The notes under the pieces are model-generated. The model did no database searches, was not told the origin of the DNA, and saw only the letters and a program-made list of their open reading frames with translations. The translations under genes were made by a program, and so were the position numbers. DNA of 64,000 nt from Geminisphaera colitermitum TAV2 (GTDB lineage: Bacteria; Verrucomicrobiota; Verrucomicrobiia; Opitutales; Opitutaceae), in contig NZ_ABEA03000099.1 in the NCBI RefSeq assembly GCF_000171235.2, forward strand, positions 62,001 to 126,000, read 5' to 3'. Within the stretch, counting starts at the first letter, position 1, and each line of letters opens with the position of its first letter. This document shows, piece after piece, positions 17,185 to 28,100 of the stretch.

Positions 17185-17613
17185 TTATTTCATTACCGCC
17201 TCTCGCACAGTCGTCTTGAGGTCGGCGGGGTTTTGGGGAGTGAGCACGAGGAAGGGCACGTCGAATTTTTCGTAGCGCTGTTTTTCGACGGGGGTGATTT
17301 CATCGAGGCCGATGGCGAGGATCGTGTCCTTGCAACCGGCTTGGCGCAGCGTGCGGGCCACACGCAGGCCGGAGCCTTCCGCCGTCTGGTCGTGATCGAC
17401 GATGACCACGTCGAAGGGCGTGCACTCCGCCTTTGATTTTTCCGACAGCGCGACCGCCTGCGCCGCGTTGTCAGCGTAGGTCCATGTGCAGTCCACGTCC
17501 TGCATCAGGTACCAGACGACCTTGCGCGAAAGCCAGTGCGACTCCACGTAGAGCAGGCGCAGGGGACGGGGCGAAGCGGTCGGCGGAGACAATTTTTCAG
17601 AGTCGTGCTTCAT
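17185..17613 (-). CDS. degenerate response-regulator receiver domain, stand-alone
   Basis: A 142-residue protein with the receiver-domain layout: LRLLYVESHWLSRKVVWYLM (strand 1/helix 1), DVVIVDHDQ (strand 3 with the phospho-acceptor position), GSGLRVARTLRQAG, and FLVLTPQNPADLKTTV (strand 5). The acidic pair usually found after strand 1 is E-S here, and the invariant Lys after strand 5 is replaced by Thr-Pro. Phosphorylation is therefore doubtful; it may be a pseudo-receiver used for protein contacts. It is the last gene of the co-directional cluster, 10 bases after the winged-helix gene. Confidence 0.65.
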   Translation of the reverse strand: MKHDSEKLSPPTASPRPLRLLYVESHWLSRKVVWYLMQDVDCTWTYADNAAQAVALSEKSKAECTPFDVVIVDHDQTAEGSGLRVARTLRQAGCKDTILAIGLDEITPVEKQRYEKFDVPFLVLTPQNPADLKTTVREAVMK

Positions 17614-17623
17614 CAGACGGTTT

Positions 17624-18319
17624 TCAGTTCGGCTTCGGTGAAAAAGAGCGCCGGCTTGCCGACGACGGCGGGGGCGACTGCAAGATCGCCAGCAGGCTCT
17701 GTGCCTGCCGGCCCAGTTCGGAGAGCTGGTAGCTGCGGAGACGCCCGTGCTGGTGGCGGGAGTGCTCGATCAGCCTGCAATACATCAGCAGGTGCAGGCA
17801 GGCGCTGGCACTGGCGCCGGGGACCGTTTTGACCCAGGATACGAACTGTTCGCCGACAAATTCTTCGGCAGGCATCCGGGCCAGCAATGCCATCGCTCCG
17901 CGCTGGCGCAGCAGCCTTCGGATGACCCAGGCGACGCCGCGCAGTTCGCCACGGTCATTGCTCCTGCCTGCGGGCAATCCGGATTTCCGGCAGAAGGCAT
18001 CGAGTCGCCGGAGTTCGGTTTGCAGGATGTCCAGCAACCGCCTGCCCTTCGCAGTCAGCACGTGACGGCTGTCCTGTCCGGCTCCATCCGGCTCCAGGCG
18101 TTTGAGCAGACGGGCGCGGACCAGCAGTTGCACCAGCCGGTTGGCGATTCCTTTTCCCAATCCGGGGGTCAGGCCGGGCAGATCGACGGGACGGCGCGGA
18201 CGTCTGCGGAAGCGGCGGAAGGCGAGCAGATAGGTCCGGCGGCGCAGCAGGTAGTCGAGGGCCTTCCAAAGACTCGCGGCAGGCTGCTCATCGACGACGC
18301 TCACCCCGTGTCCCTCCAT
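17624..18319 (-). CDS. winged-helix-like protein of unknown function
   Basis: A 231-residue, Arg/Leu-rich protein. A first helix-turn-helix-like unit lies at about residues 50-95 (GLGKGIANRLVQLLVRARLLKRL followed by a basic turn and HVLTAKGRRLLDIL). A second similar unit is at about 165-215 (ASACLHLLMYCRLIEHSR, then SYQLSELGRQAQSLLAIL). Two such units suggest DNA or RNA binding. No family is recognised. Its start overlaps the end of the reverse-transcriptase-like gene by 19 bases, so the two are coupled. Confidence 0.5.
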   Translation of the reverse strand: MEGHGVSVVDEQPAASLWKALDYLLRRRTYLLAFRRFRRRPRRPVDLPGLTPGLGKGIANRLVQLLVRARLLKRLEPDGAGQDSRHVLTAKGRRLLDILQTELRRLDAFCRKSGLPAGRSNDRGELRGVAWVIRRLLRQRGAMALLARMPAEEFVGEQFVSWVKTVPGASASACLHLLMYCRLIEHSRHQHGRLRSYQLSELGRQAQSLLAILQSPPPSSASRRSFSPKPN

Positions 18320-18930
18320 TCACAGCTCCAAACCTCCACCACGGGGGCCTTCATAAAAAGTTTGAGCAGACGCCGGACTTCGTCGTCGTGCACATGCGCG
18401 ACGACCAGGCGCAGCAGCGTTTGGTAGCTGTTGGCCGCGCCGCATTCCTCAAAGGCAAAGGCATTAAAATCGCGACTGCCCCGGTGCACGGTCGTGCGCA
18501 AGGCTTCCAATATATCCATCTTCTCATTGCATTCCGGGCAGGCCCCGCTCAGTGCGTTTTCAATTACCAGCATCAGCGCGGTGTGCACAATCCTGTCTTT
18601 GACAAACGTAAGATGACGGCGGGGGTAATCAAACGGCCCCTTCATCACCCGCAACACCGGGCCGGGCCGGTAGCGCCTTTCTCCCAGTTCCTCCTGCAAC
18701 GAGTCAAGAAAGCCGGGCTCGCGGCGCTCAATCGTCCCATGTCCCTCCGCCCGCCGATGCGGATCATACGCATCGAGCATGTCGGCCAGCACAAAGTAAC
18801 TGGTTGCGCCGAGCACCTCCCGGCTGCACAGAACCGGATAAAGCGGAGACTCCGCCTTCGAGCGCAGCGTAAACAGCGCCGGAAAGTCTGGATACACCGA
18901 CTGAAGCAACGAAAACGTATGGGCAATCAT
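18301..18930 (-). CDS. reverse-transcriptase-like protein lacking the catalytic motifs
   Basis: A 209-residue protein whose centre resembles the fingers region of group II/retron-type reverse transcriptases: LDSLQEELGERRYRPGPVLRV, then RHLTFVKDRIVHTALMLVIENAL, matching the L-Y-PG-...-R-DRVVHHAL-VIEP pattern. The palm part that follows (FNAFAFEECGAANSYQTLLRLV) has no DI-x-x-F aspartate, and the protein ends before any YxDD box. It cannot be an active polymerase. Whether it is a relic or a repurposed, retained domain is unclear; the frame is intact and embedded in a co-directional gene set. Confidence 0.5.
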   Translation of the reverse strand: MIAHTFSLLQSVYPDFPALFTLRSKAESPLYPVLCSREVLGATSYFVLADMLDAYDPHRRAEGHGTIERREPGFLDSLQEELGERRYRPGPVLRVMKGPFDYPRRHLTFVKDRIVHTALMLVIENALSGACPECNEKMDILEALRTTVHRGSRDFNAFAFEECGAANSYQTLLRLVVAHVHDDEVRRLLKLFMKAPVVEVWSCEWRDTG

Positions 18931-18964
18931 AGGAACTAGAGCCGCTTTCCGGCGGTTGTGGTTG

Positions 18965-19144
18965 CTAATTATTGGTTGTTAGAGTCCGAAAATCGACAGG
19001 GACTCCGTCGTCCAGCGAGCGCCTGTTGTTTTCTATTTCCCAATACACTCCCAAGGTCAGCATCCCGACCGTGAAGGCAATGATCATCACCCTGCGGATA
19101 ACAATGTTGTTAAAAAGGGTTTTTATTCCTATTCTAGTTTTCAT
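18965..19144 (-). CDS. small single-pass membrane protein
   Basis: A 59-residue protein starting MKTRIGIKTLFNNIVIRRV with one hydrophobic segment (VMIIAFTVGMLTLGVYW, about residues 18-35) and a short, mostly polar tail. It lies 41 bases downstream of the giant TpsA gene. The basic N-terminus suggests N-in topology. No family is recognised. Confidence 0.5.
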   Translation of the reverse strand: MKTRIGIKTLFNNIVIRRVMIIAFTVGMLTLGVYWEIENNRRSLDDGVPVDFRTLTTNN

Positions 19145-19185
19145 GTGATTTTTCCTCAGAAATGGGGGAGGCAAAAGCAAAATGG

Positions 19186-22100
19186 TCAGTGGGAATTCAG
19201 TGGTGAAGCTGGGACCATCGCAATGGGCACGCCCGCTGTAGTTGATTTTCCTGACACCGCAGGTTTTAGCGATTCACTAGAAGTTCGAGATGTATGTTTG
19301 GTGTCATCATCCGCCGGTGGAGGCGCCTCCGGACCGTAACCGATCATTTCGACCCTGAACAGGGTCGGCAAGGCTTGCGCGGCCGCCGACGGGGCGGACC
19401 GGTTGGCGGCTTCCGTCGCGGCGGCGGCGACCGATCCCGCCGTGTTCGCTGCCGCGGTGATCGCCCCGACGTTCGGGGCCGCCACCACGGGAATGCCGCT
19501 GGCCGTTCCCTGCACCTGGATGTTGTCGGCGTTGATCACCTGGAGCGCGGCGAGGTTGAGGTTGCCTGACACGCGGATGCCCGCGTCGCCGGCGTCGATG
19601 TAGCCAGACGGCGCGATCAGATCGACATCGCTCGGCAGCACATCCGCGCGCGTCTGGAGCACGCCGATGCCGCCGCCCGTCGCCAGGCCGCCGAGATCGA
19701 GGATCGCGGCTCCGGTTTCGGGATTGATCACGTAGCGGGCGGGCGACGCGGCCTGCAGCGTCTTGGAGGCACTGCCGGCCGCGATGTCGCCGACCGTGGA
19801 CCAGATGACCTCGTTGCCGCCCCGGAAGGTGAAGATGCGGGAGGTACCGACCGTCACACTGTCATGGGCGAAGATCGAGATGTTGCCGCCGCGCAGCGTC
19901 ATGAGGCCCTGATCGAGCGGCTGGCGGCCACTGAGATCGAAACCCACCAGCAGCCCTCCTCCCGGCGTCAGCAGGTTGATGTCGCCGCCGCTCTCGGTCT
20001 TGATCTCGCGCGCGGTGAGGGAGATGCTCCCGTTCCAGGCTTCGCCGGGGAACAGCTTGGCGATCGCCTCGTAGCCTGCTTCGTAGTTCCTGCTGCCGTT
20101 CGGCGCGTCCGGATCGTTACGATCGCGCCCCGCGTCGCGCAGGACGAGATAGAAGATGTCGAGCGCGTAGATCTCCTTCTGAGCGTCCGACTTGGCGTTG
20201 AAGGCGTTCCAGATGGCCTCATCGCTGGCGTCCGTCAGGCCGAGCCGCGCGCCGAGCGCCGGCAGATAGCGGTCCGCGTGCGCGCCAGCCGTCGCCGGGT
20301 CGAGGAAGCTGGAGACGAAGGCGGCAACATCGAGATTGCCCGACAGGCCCGCTCCCGACGGCACTCCAAGGCCGGCGGCGGCGATGATGTCGGCGCCGTC
20401 AGTGTCCGGCAGATAAGGGTTGCGGAGATTGCCGATGCTGACGATGCCGCGCGCCAGGCCGTCACGGCTGAACTGCGTCGCAAGAGTCCCATTGGCGGGC
20501 GCGCCGCCCAGGTCGAGGTTGCGGCCGGCCAGCACCTCGAGCGTGCCCGGACCGCCAATCGAGATATCGCCGGGCGCGGGACTGGCGGTGCCCAAAAGTC
20601 CGGGCATTCCAAGGGCAAGCCGCCCGGGCGATCTTTCATTGAATGGCAGGATATCGCGACCGGCGACGACGCGGCTGACATCGTCCGCCCTGAGGTTCTG
20701 AAGGTAGAAGGCGACATCGGTGATGTCGTTGCCGGCGTAGATCCGGGTGGCCTTGGGCGAGAACAGCGTCAGGCCGGAGATGTCGCCGCTCCCGGCATAA
20801 AGATAGACGGGGTCGGGATCGTCGAGGTGCAGCAGGCCGGCGTCATGCAACGCCTGCTGCGTGGCGCCGGAGACCCGTTTCGTCGCGCCGGTCTCGGTGA
20901 ACAATGCGGTGAAGGCCTGCGACGATATCGCCGGACTGATCACGGGCTTGTTGATGGAGTCCAAAGGCAAAGGAGAGGGGGAATAGACCAGCCTCATGGG
21001 CGAGCGGATCCCGGGAACAAGGTTCGGATCCACGTCGGAGAGATTGATCCTGCCGGTCCTGTAAACGTCGCCACTAACTGGGCGGGAAAATTTATGAAGG
21101 CCGTTGATCGATCCCGCGGCAAAGAGGTTGACTGTCCCGTTTGGCGACGGCGCGAGGGTCAGCGTGCCGGCGACACCGATATCACCGGAGTAGGCGGCAA
21201 CCTCCAAGTTCGGCGGCATCAGCCCGATCTGGCCGCGATAAATGTTCTCGATAGACGGACCGGAACCCGTTCCGGCGACGGTGACCCGTGCCGGCCAGAC
21301 GGCAATGGCTCTGCCATTACGAAGCTCGGTCAATCTGAGCCACGGCCGCCGGTGGCTGGTGCTGTTGGTGCTTTGCCAAGCCAGCACGTTCCCAAACCAG
21401 GCGGTGAGCGTGCCTGCTTCCGCCTCCTGGCCTGATTCCAAAATCCCGACCTTGAGCGTCACATCGCCAGTGAGCGAAGACACCGAGACGCTGTTCTCCG
21501 CGTCATAGGTGGAGAAGTAGGACCTGGCCCAGGTGCCGTTCAACACGCCCTGCGGCAACAGGAAGGGGTTGGCGACAGAGCCGAGCAGAACATCGCCATG
21601 TGCGCTCAGGTCGAAGCCGCCCTTGCCGAGGAACAGCGTCGTCGGCAGCCAGTCGATCGGATCCGACGAGTAGTTACCTATCGTCCCCGCATTGGTGGTC
21701 GCGCTGCGCGTCGCGTTGGTCAGAATGCCGCCGCCGGCGCCAAGGCTGCCCCGTCCCCGCTCGACATAGTAAACGCCGGCGTCGATGTTGCGACCGGCGT
21801 TCACCACCAGGTCGCCGCCGCCATATTCGAACAGCGGCTGGTTGGCGGCCAGATCGTCGATTGTTCCGTCGGCGCGGATCGTTCGGTAGGGCATCCAGGC
21901 ATTGGTCGGCGCCACGGCGTCAACGTTCTTCACGTCGCGCCCGGCGGCGAGGGTGAGATTGCCGCCGCCGAGCGTGCCGACGCCTTCAAAGAAATTGCTG
22001 AAATCGACCCACCAGGTGGTCGAGCCCATGTCGCCGAAATAGCCTTGCGTGAACGCGCCGTTCTCGACGCTGCCGCGGCGATAGAGCCAGTTGACCGGCA

Positions 22101-25100
22101 GTTGCTGGGATGAATCGTCAAGCCAGGCGGCCCCCTGGGACCGCAGACGGATGATGTCCTGCCCGGCGGCGACGGTGATGTTGCCGCCGCCGTTGCTGTA
22201 TTGGGGCGTCGTGAAGGGGACGCTGGCGAGCTGGTTCTGGGCCGGATTCCCCCCCGACTGACTCCACCTCCCATCGCTGCCCGGAACCGGCATGTCGAAG
22301 ACGTAGGTGTTTCCCGATGCATCGGCGGCCGGCAAGGCGACGGTCGCGGGCGCGCCGCCGTTGAGCGACAGAACGCCATTCGCCGCCGCGGTGACGGCGC
22401 TGCCCGCCGGCAGCGCTATCGGCGTCCCCGCGGGGAGCGGCACGGTGGCGATGAATTTTGCCGGTATAAATCCGGTGGCCGGGTCGGGGGTGGATATGCT
22501 GCCGCCGGCGGGATCGACAATCCGCAGCGTGCTGCCGGCGGGCAGAAAAGGAAATTCGAGCGAAGCGGTGGACGCTTTCAGCGTGTAAACGCCGGCGGGA
22601 ATGATGAGGGTCGCCGTCCCGGCGCCAATCCTGGTCAGCGCGCCGCCGCTGGTGAGGACGATGTAGTCCCCCCTGCCATTGATATCGCCTCTGAGCAGGG
22701 GCAACGGATCTCCGGCGCTGAAAGGAACAGCGGTGTATGTCTGGTTGGCGGCGCCGATATTCTGCGTCATAAGATAGGCGATCCCCGGGCCGGACGCGGT
22801 CATGGCGCCTGCGGGGAGGTTGTTTTGGACGCCGCCGACGGTGATGCTGTTGCCGCCGATGATAATCTTCGCACCGGGTCCAAAGCCGCTGATCTCGCCG
22901 TCCGATGCCGGCAACCTCACGGTGGCGCCAAGGACCGTCGTGCTGATTTCCGCCTGCAGGGCCCGAACTCCGACAACTTGTGAGATCGTGACGTTCGGGG
23001 GGCTAAAGCCTTCCGGGAAGCTGTAGATCGTGCCTGCGGGCAGTTGCAGATCGTTCGCCCCCCCGTTGTTGATCGAGACGATGCTGTCGATCGTCGCGGT
23101 GATGGTCCCCCCCTCCGTGCCGTTCGGGAAGAGCAGCGGCAGATCGGATCGCATGTTGACGGCGCCGCCCGGAGCGAGGGTCGCGGTCGTGGTGTTGCCG
23201 GGTATGACCCGGCTACCCGCCGTGTAGATCGTGGAAAACTGACTCCGGATCTGCACGTCGCGGCCGGCGGCGATGTCGATGTCGCCCGTCCCGGTGCGGA
23301 TCAACTGGTCGAAGCCCACCTTGAGCGCGGCGGTGGTGGAAATGCTGTTAGGGATTTGGTTGTAACCCGGACCAGACCTGCCGAGCAGGAGCGAGCCGGT
23401 GCTGCCGCCGAGCTGCTCAAGCGGAAGGACCTGCCGGAACTCGGCGCCGCTGAGATCGGCGCCGGCGACGAGACGGTAGGACCAGGATTCGGATCCGGCC
23501 GGCAGCAGGGTGTCCGTGAGCGTGGTGTTGTTCGGGCCCGGCAGGAAGCCGTCGCTCAGCGAGCCCTGGAGGACGAGATCGCCGGACGCGCGCAGCGTCA
23601 GGATGCCCGGCTCGCCCGAGCCGGGGACGGCGGGATCGGCGCCGGGGCCATAGCGCAGGGTGGACAAGTCCCAGACCTGCGTCGCACCAGTCGTGTTACC
23701 CAGCATGAGGTCTCCGCGGCTGACGAGCTCCACGCCCGGGCGCAGATAGAAGGCCGGGCCGGCAAGCCCGGCGTTGGCCGTGCCGGCCAGCAGGCGGCTC
23801 CTGATCGCGGCCGTGTGGTCGGTGAACGCCTGCGCGTTGGCATGGGCATCCGACTGCACAGCCGGCGTGACAACGCCGCCATCGGTCAGATCGAACACCT
23901 GGAAGCCTTCGACGACCACGCTCGAGGGGTTGAGGATCGCGCCGTTGAGCGGTTTGATCGCCAGATCGTCGCCGCCCGCCACGCTGTTGACCAGGGTCGG
24001 GATCGGATTGCCCGCCGCGTCGATGCCGGTGATCTGCGGGGCGCGCAGATGCAGCCTGCCGCCGCGGCCGCCGGCGACCGACAGGTCGATGGCCGAGCCC
24101 GCCTGAAGGTCGATCCAGCCAATTCCAGGCGTCAGAACGCCGGCGATATCCTTGGCCTGTCCGGTCTCGATATCGACGGCGCCGCCCTTGCCGGCGGCGT
24201 CGAGCTTCCTGGCGGCGACGGTCAGCCGGGAGCCGTCGGCGAGCGTGACGCCGTTGTAGCCGTAGAGGCCGATATGGCCGCCGGTCTCGCCGGAGGCGTC
24301 GATGCTGCCGGTCACGGTGATGGCGCCGTCATCGGCCGCGAGCAGGAAGCTCCTTGCCTTCGCCGATCCATCGGCAAGGACATCGCCGGTCCGCACGCGG
24401 ACGGCGCGCGCCGCATCGAAGCCGCCGGCATTGAGCATGGCATTGAGCACGGCAAGCGTCTGCTGGCTGCCGACATCGAGCGCGAACGCGCCGCCGGTGC
24501 CGCCTTGGCCGGCGTGCCCGCGCAGCGTCCCCGCAGCCGTGAAGGTTCCCTTTGCCGCCGTGACCGTAAGGCTGCCGGCGTTGCCGGCTTCCGGCCTGGC
24601 GGCGACATCGACGATGCCCGATGCTTCGAGACGAACCGAGCCCGCATCCGACTTCAGAACCACTTGGCCGCCGCTCGTATAGCGGATCTGATCGTGGAAG
24701 GCTTTTTCGGTGCCGCTGACGTCGAGCGTTCCGCCGACAACGACATCGGAGCCCGCTGCCGTCCCGGTGGCGTGCAGCGTGAGCAAACCGCCCGGCAGCC
24801 GGATGGTGCCATCCACGCCGACGCGCGAGCCGGCCAGCACCAGTTCGGCGCCGAGGCCGCCGATGATGGATGCCGCCGGCTCGCCGGCCGCCGCGCTGAC
24901 GGTCAGCACGCCGTCGGACGTCAGGCCCTGTCTGGCGCCGGCGCTTCCCGTGACCACCGATGCCGCGACGGTGAGGTTGCCCGCCGTTGACAAGCCGCCC
25001 CTGCCGGCCAGCAGCACGCCGCCGGAGGCCTTGAGATCGAGGTCGGCGTAGCCGGTCACGTTGACCGCATTGGTGCCGATCGTGACGGTTTCCGTGTTGA

Positions 25101-28100
25101 AGACGAGCGCGCCGTTCAGGGGGTCGCCGACACCGGCGACAGGCGCGCCATTCGGGCTGTTGTCGATCACGACGTTGCGGGCGTTGAAGATCACGCTGCC
25201 GCCGTTGGTGTTGAAGCCGCGGATTCCGGGCGTGTGCAGCGTCAGGCTTTCGAGCGTGGGCCGCCCGGCCGCATCGACCGTCCCCACCGACCCCGTCCCG
25301 TAGAGATCGATCGAGGAATAGCTGAGCAGCGACAGCCCGCCGATGGTGCTTTGCAGGTCACGGAGCACGGCGCTCGACAGCACGAGGCCGGTGCCCGGCG
25401 GCGCGCCGGCGCCGTCGAACAGGAGGTTGATCTGTCCGCCGCCCAGCGTCAGGGCGGTGGCGGTGAGGCGCGCCGAGGGATCGAAGGTGGTGGCGTCCGT
25501 CGAATCGAGGATGACGCTGGAGCCGGTGATGCGGGCGTTGCTCCCGACCGTCAGGCTGCCGGACGCCAGCGGCGTCACGCCGGAGCGGACGATGCCGGCC
25601 GAGATGTCGCTGCTGACGCGCAGCAGCGCGCCGTTGCCGTCGATCAGCAGCGTTTGCGCCGGGCTGGAGAGCGTGCCGAGCTGCGCGATGGCGGCGCCGT
25701 CGCGCAGCGTCACGCCGCCTTTCGAGGCAAGGATGATCTCCGGCCCGTGGAGGAGGCTCGCCTCGTCGTTGTCGAGCTCGATGCTTGCGGTCGTGACGTT
25801 GACCGTGGTTCCCGCCGCCGTGCTGCCGCGGATACCGCCGATGAGCAGGCTCTCCGCGCCGAACGCGCTGAGGCCGGTGGCGTTGATATAGAGCGTGCCG
25901 GCGGCGGCGCCCGTTCCGCTGTTGTTGATGACGATGTCGCTCGGAGTTCCGATGTCCACCAATCCGCCGAGACCGCCGGACGGCGCACTCATCAGAGTCT
26001 GGCCCTGGATGTTCAAGGACCGGGTCGCGGCCAAGACCAGCTGACCCGCGTCAACCGGCAGGCGCGGCACGGCCGCGTCCCTGGCGAGAGCGCCCTCGCG
26101 CAGGGCCACGTTGGCTGAGTAAGTGTCATACTGTGCACGGGCACGCACGACCGTCTCCGAGGCGACTTCGAACAGGATCGGCAGCGGGGCGCGCCACTGC
26201 GTCAGAGCATTGCCGCGATAGCCCGACACGGTGCTCGATCCGTCAGGCCGCCGGACGCTGACGCTGGCGGCGGCGGATCCTCCAGGCGTGACCAGAAAGG
26301 CTCCGGGCAACAGCGCATAGCGCGCGGGCAACAGGGTGTAGTAGCCGGCGGGAAGGCCGCTGCTCGCCTCAAGCCAGACCCGGTCGCCGATGGAAAGCGC
26401 GCCGTTGCTCCAACCCGCTTGGAACGTCCTCGAACCGGCGGTGTTGGAGCTGGCGATCGAGACCAGCGGTGCGTAGTCGGCTTGATAGCCGGGCAGGATG
26501 GCGAAGCTCGAGGACGAGGCGAGGATGTCCCTGCTGCCACCGAGACCGCCGACCCAGTTGTAGGCCGTGAGATCGCCGCCGCCGCGCAGGTCGATCGTCG
26601 CGCCTTCGCCGATGTCGATGGTCTGCCCCGCGAAGGTGACGGTCTTGGCCGGCCCCCCCTCGGCGGTGATGTCACTGCCGTGGGGATCGATCCAGGCGGT
26701 GCCGTTGAGCATGGTGCCGTAGGGAAGCGTCAGCGCCTCGCCCGTGCGCGGATCGACCGCCGAGACCGAGGTGACGCTGCCCGCTCCAAGGCTCAGGGTC
26801 GTGGTCGTGGCGTAGGTCTGCAGGGCGCCGCCCGCGTTCCGTGGAACCGCGCCGACCTGTGCCGTGGTGCTGCCGACATTGATGTTGCCGAGCGGCGCCC
26901 GCAGCACGCCGTTCTGGTGGATCTCGCTCGCGAAAATGTTGAGGGTGCCGCCGGCCGAAAGCGGCAGCGCGCGGGGGGCTCCGGGATTGATTGTGATCGT
27001 GCCCGGCGTGCCGCCATGATCGAAGGCGGCGATGGTGAACATCGCCACCGTGGTCGGATGGAGCTGCCCCGCCGTCAGCGTGATATCGCCCGCCGCCGTG
27101 AACGTGCCGTAGCCCCGGATGTCGCCGCGGGAGGCGTCCAGATGAACCTGCCCGATGTCTTGCAGCGCCAGATCGCCGACGTCGATCAGCGACGCGGAAA
27201 TGTTGAGCGAGCCCGTGCCGAAACGCGGATCGGCCACGACTCTCTCGATTTGTCCGAAAGCGCCGATGCGGTGCGCCGTCGAGGCGAGCAAGACGGGCTT
27301 GTTCGTGACGGGATCGAGCTCTTGCGGCGCGTAAGGCCATCCGAGCGCGACATAGGGCGCGTCGAGATTGACGGCGCCGTCGGCAGTGATGAGACCGGTC
27401 GTGGCGAGGGTAATGCTGCGGCGGGCGGTCACGGAAACCGATCCCGCGAAACCGACATTGCCGTGCAGCGTCAGTGAATCGAAACCGCCGTCCTCGAATG
27501 TATCGATGGCGAAATGGGCCGCACTGGACGCTACGGCGGCCAAGCTTTGATTGACAATCAGGTTGGGCTCGATCGTGGCACTATACCCGTCCTTTGCCAC
27601 CACAAGACTGCCGCCCATCCCCGAAGGGTCGCCGGCAGCGCCGCGCAACGTCGCGGCAATCGAGAGCAATTCGTCGCCGTCGAAAACGATTAAGCCGCCG
27701 TTGCTATCGACCCGCAACGGTGCGTAGCCGCCGCCAGCCAGCGACGACAGGACGGACGGAACATCGAGCGTGCCGCCCGCCCCGGACACGTCGAGCACGG
27801 CGCCGGCACGGGCATCGATATTGCCGGCCACGGTGATGACGCCTCCATCCAGAACCTTGCCTTGACGAAGACCAAACGCATTGGGAGCGAGAACGGTGGT
27901 TCCGGCCGTCGAAACCACACTGTTCTCGCCGAGAATGACTGCTACTTCGCCAGAGAAATCCCCGCCCCGGTCACCCTTGATCGAAACCGCGCCGCCCGGC
28001 ACGACGATCGATCCCTGGATATCGGCCCGACCACCGTTGGCGTCGATGCTGACCTTGCCGGTTCCGGCAAGCGTCGGATCGAGCCGGATCGATGCGCCCT

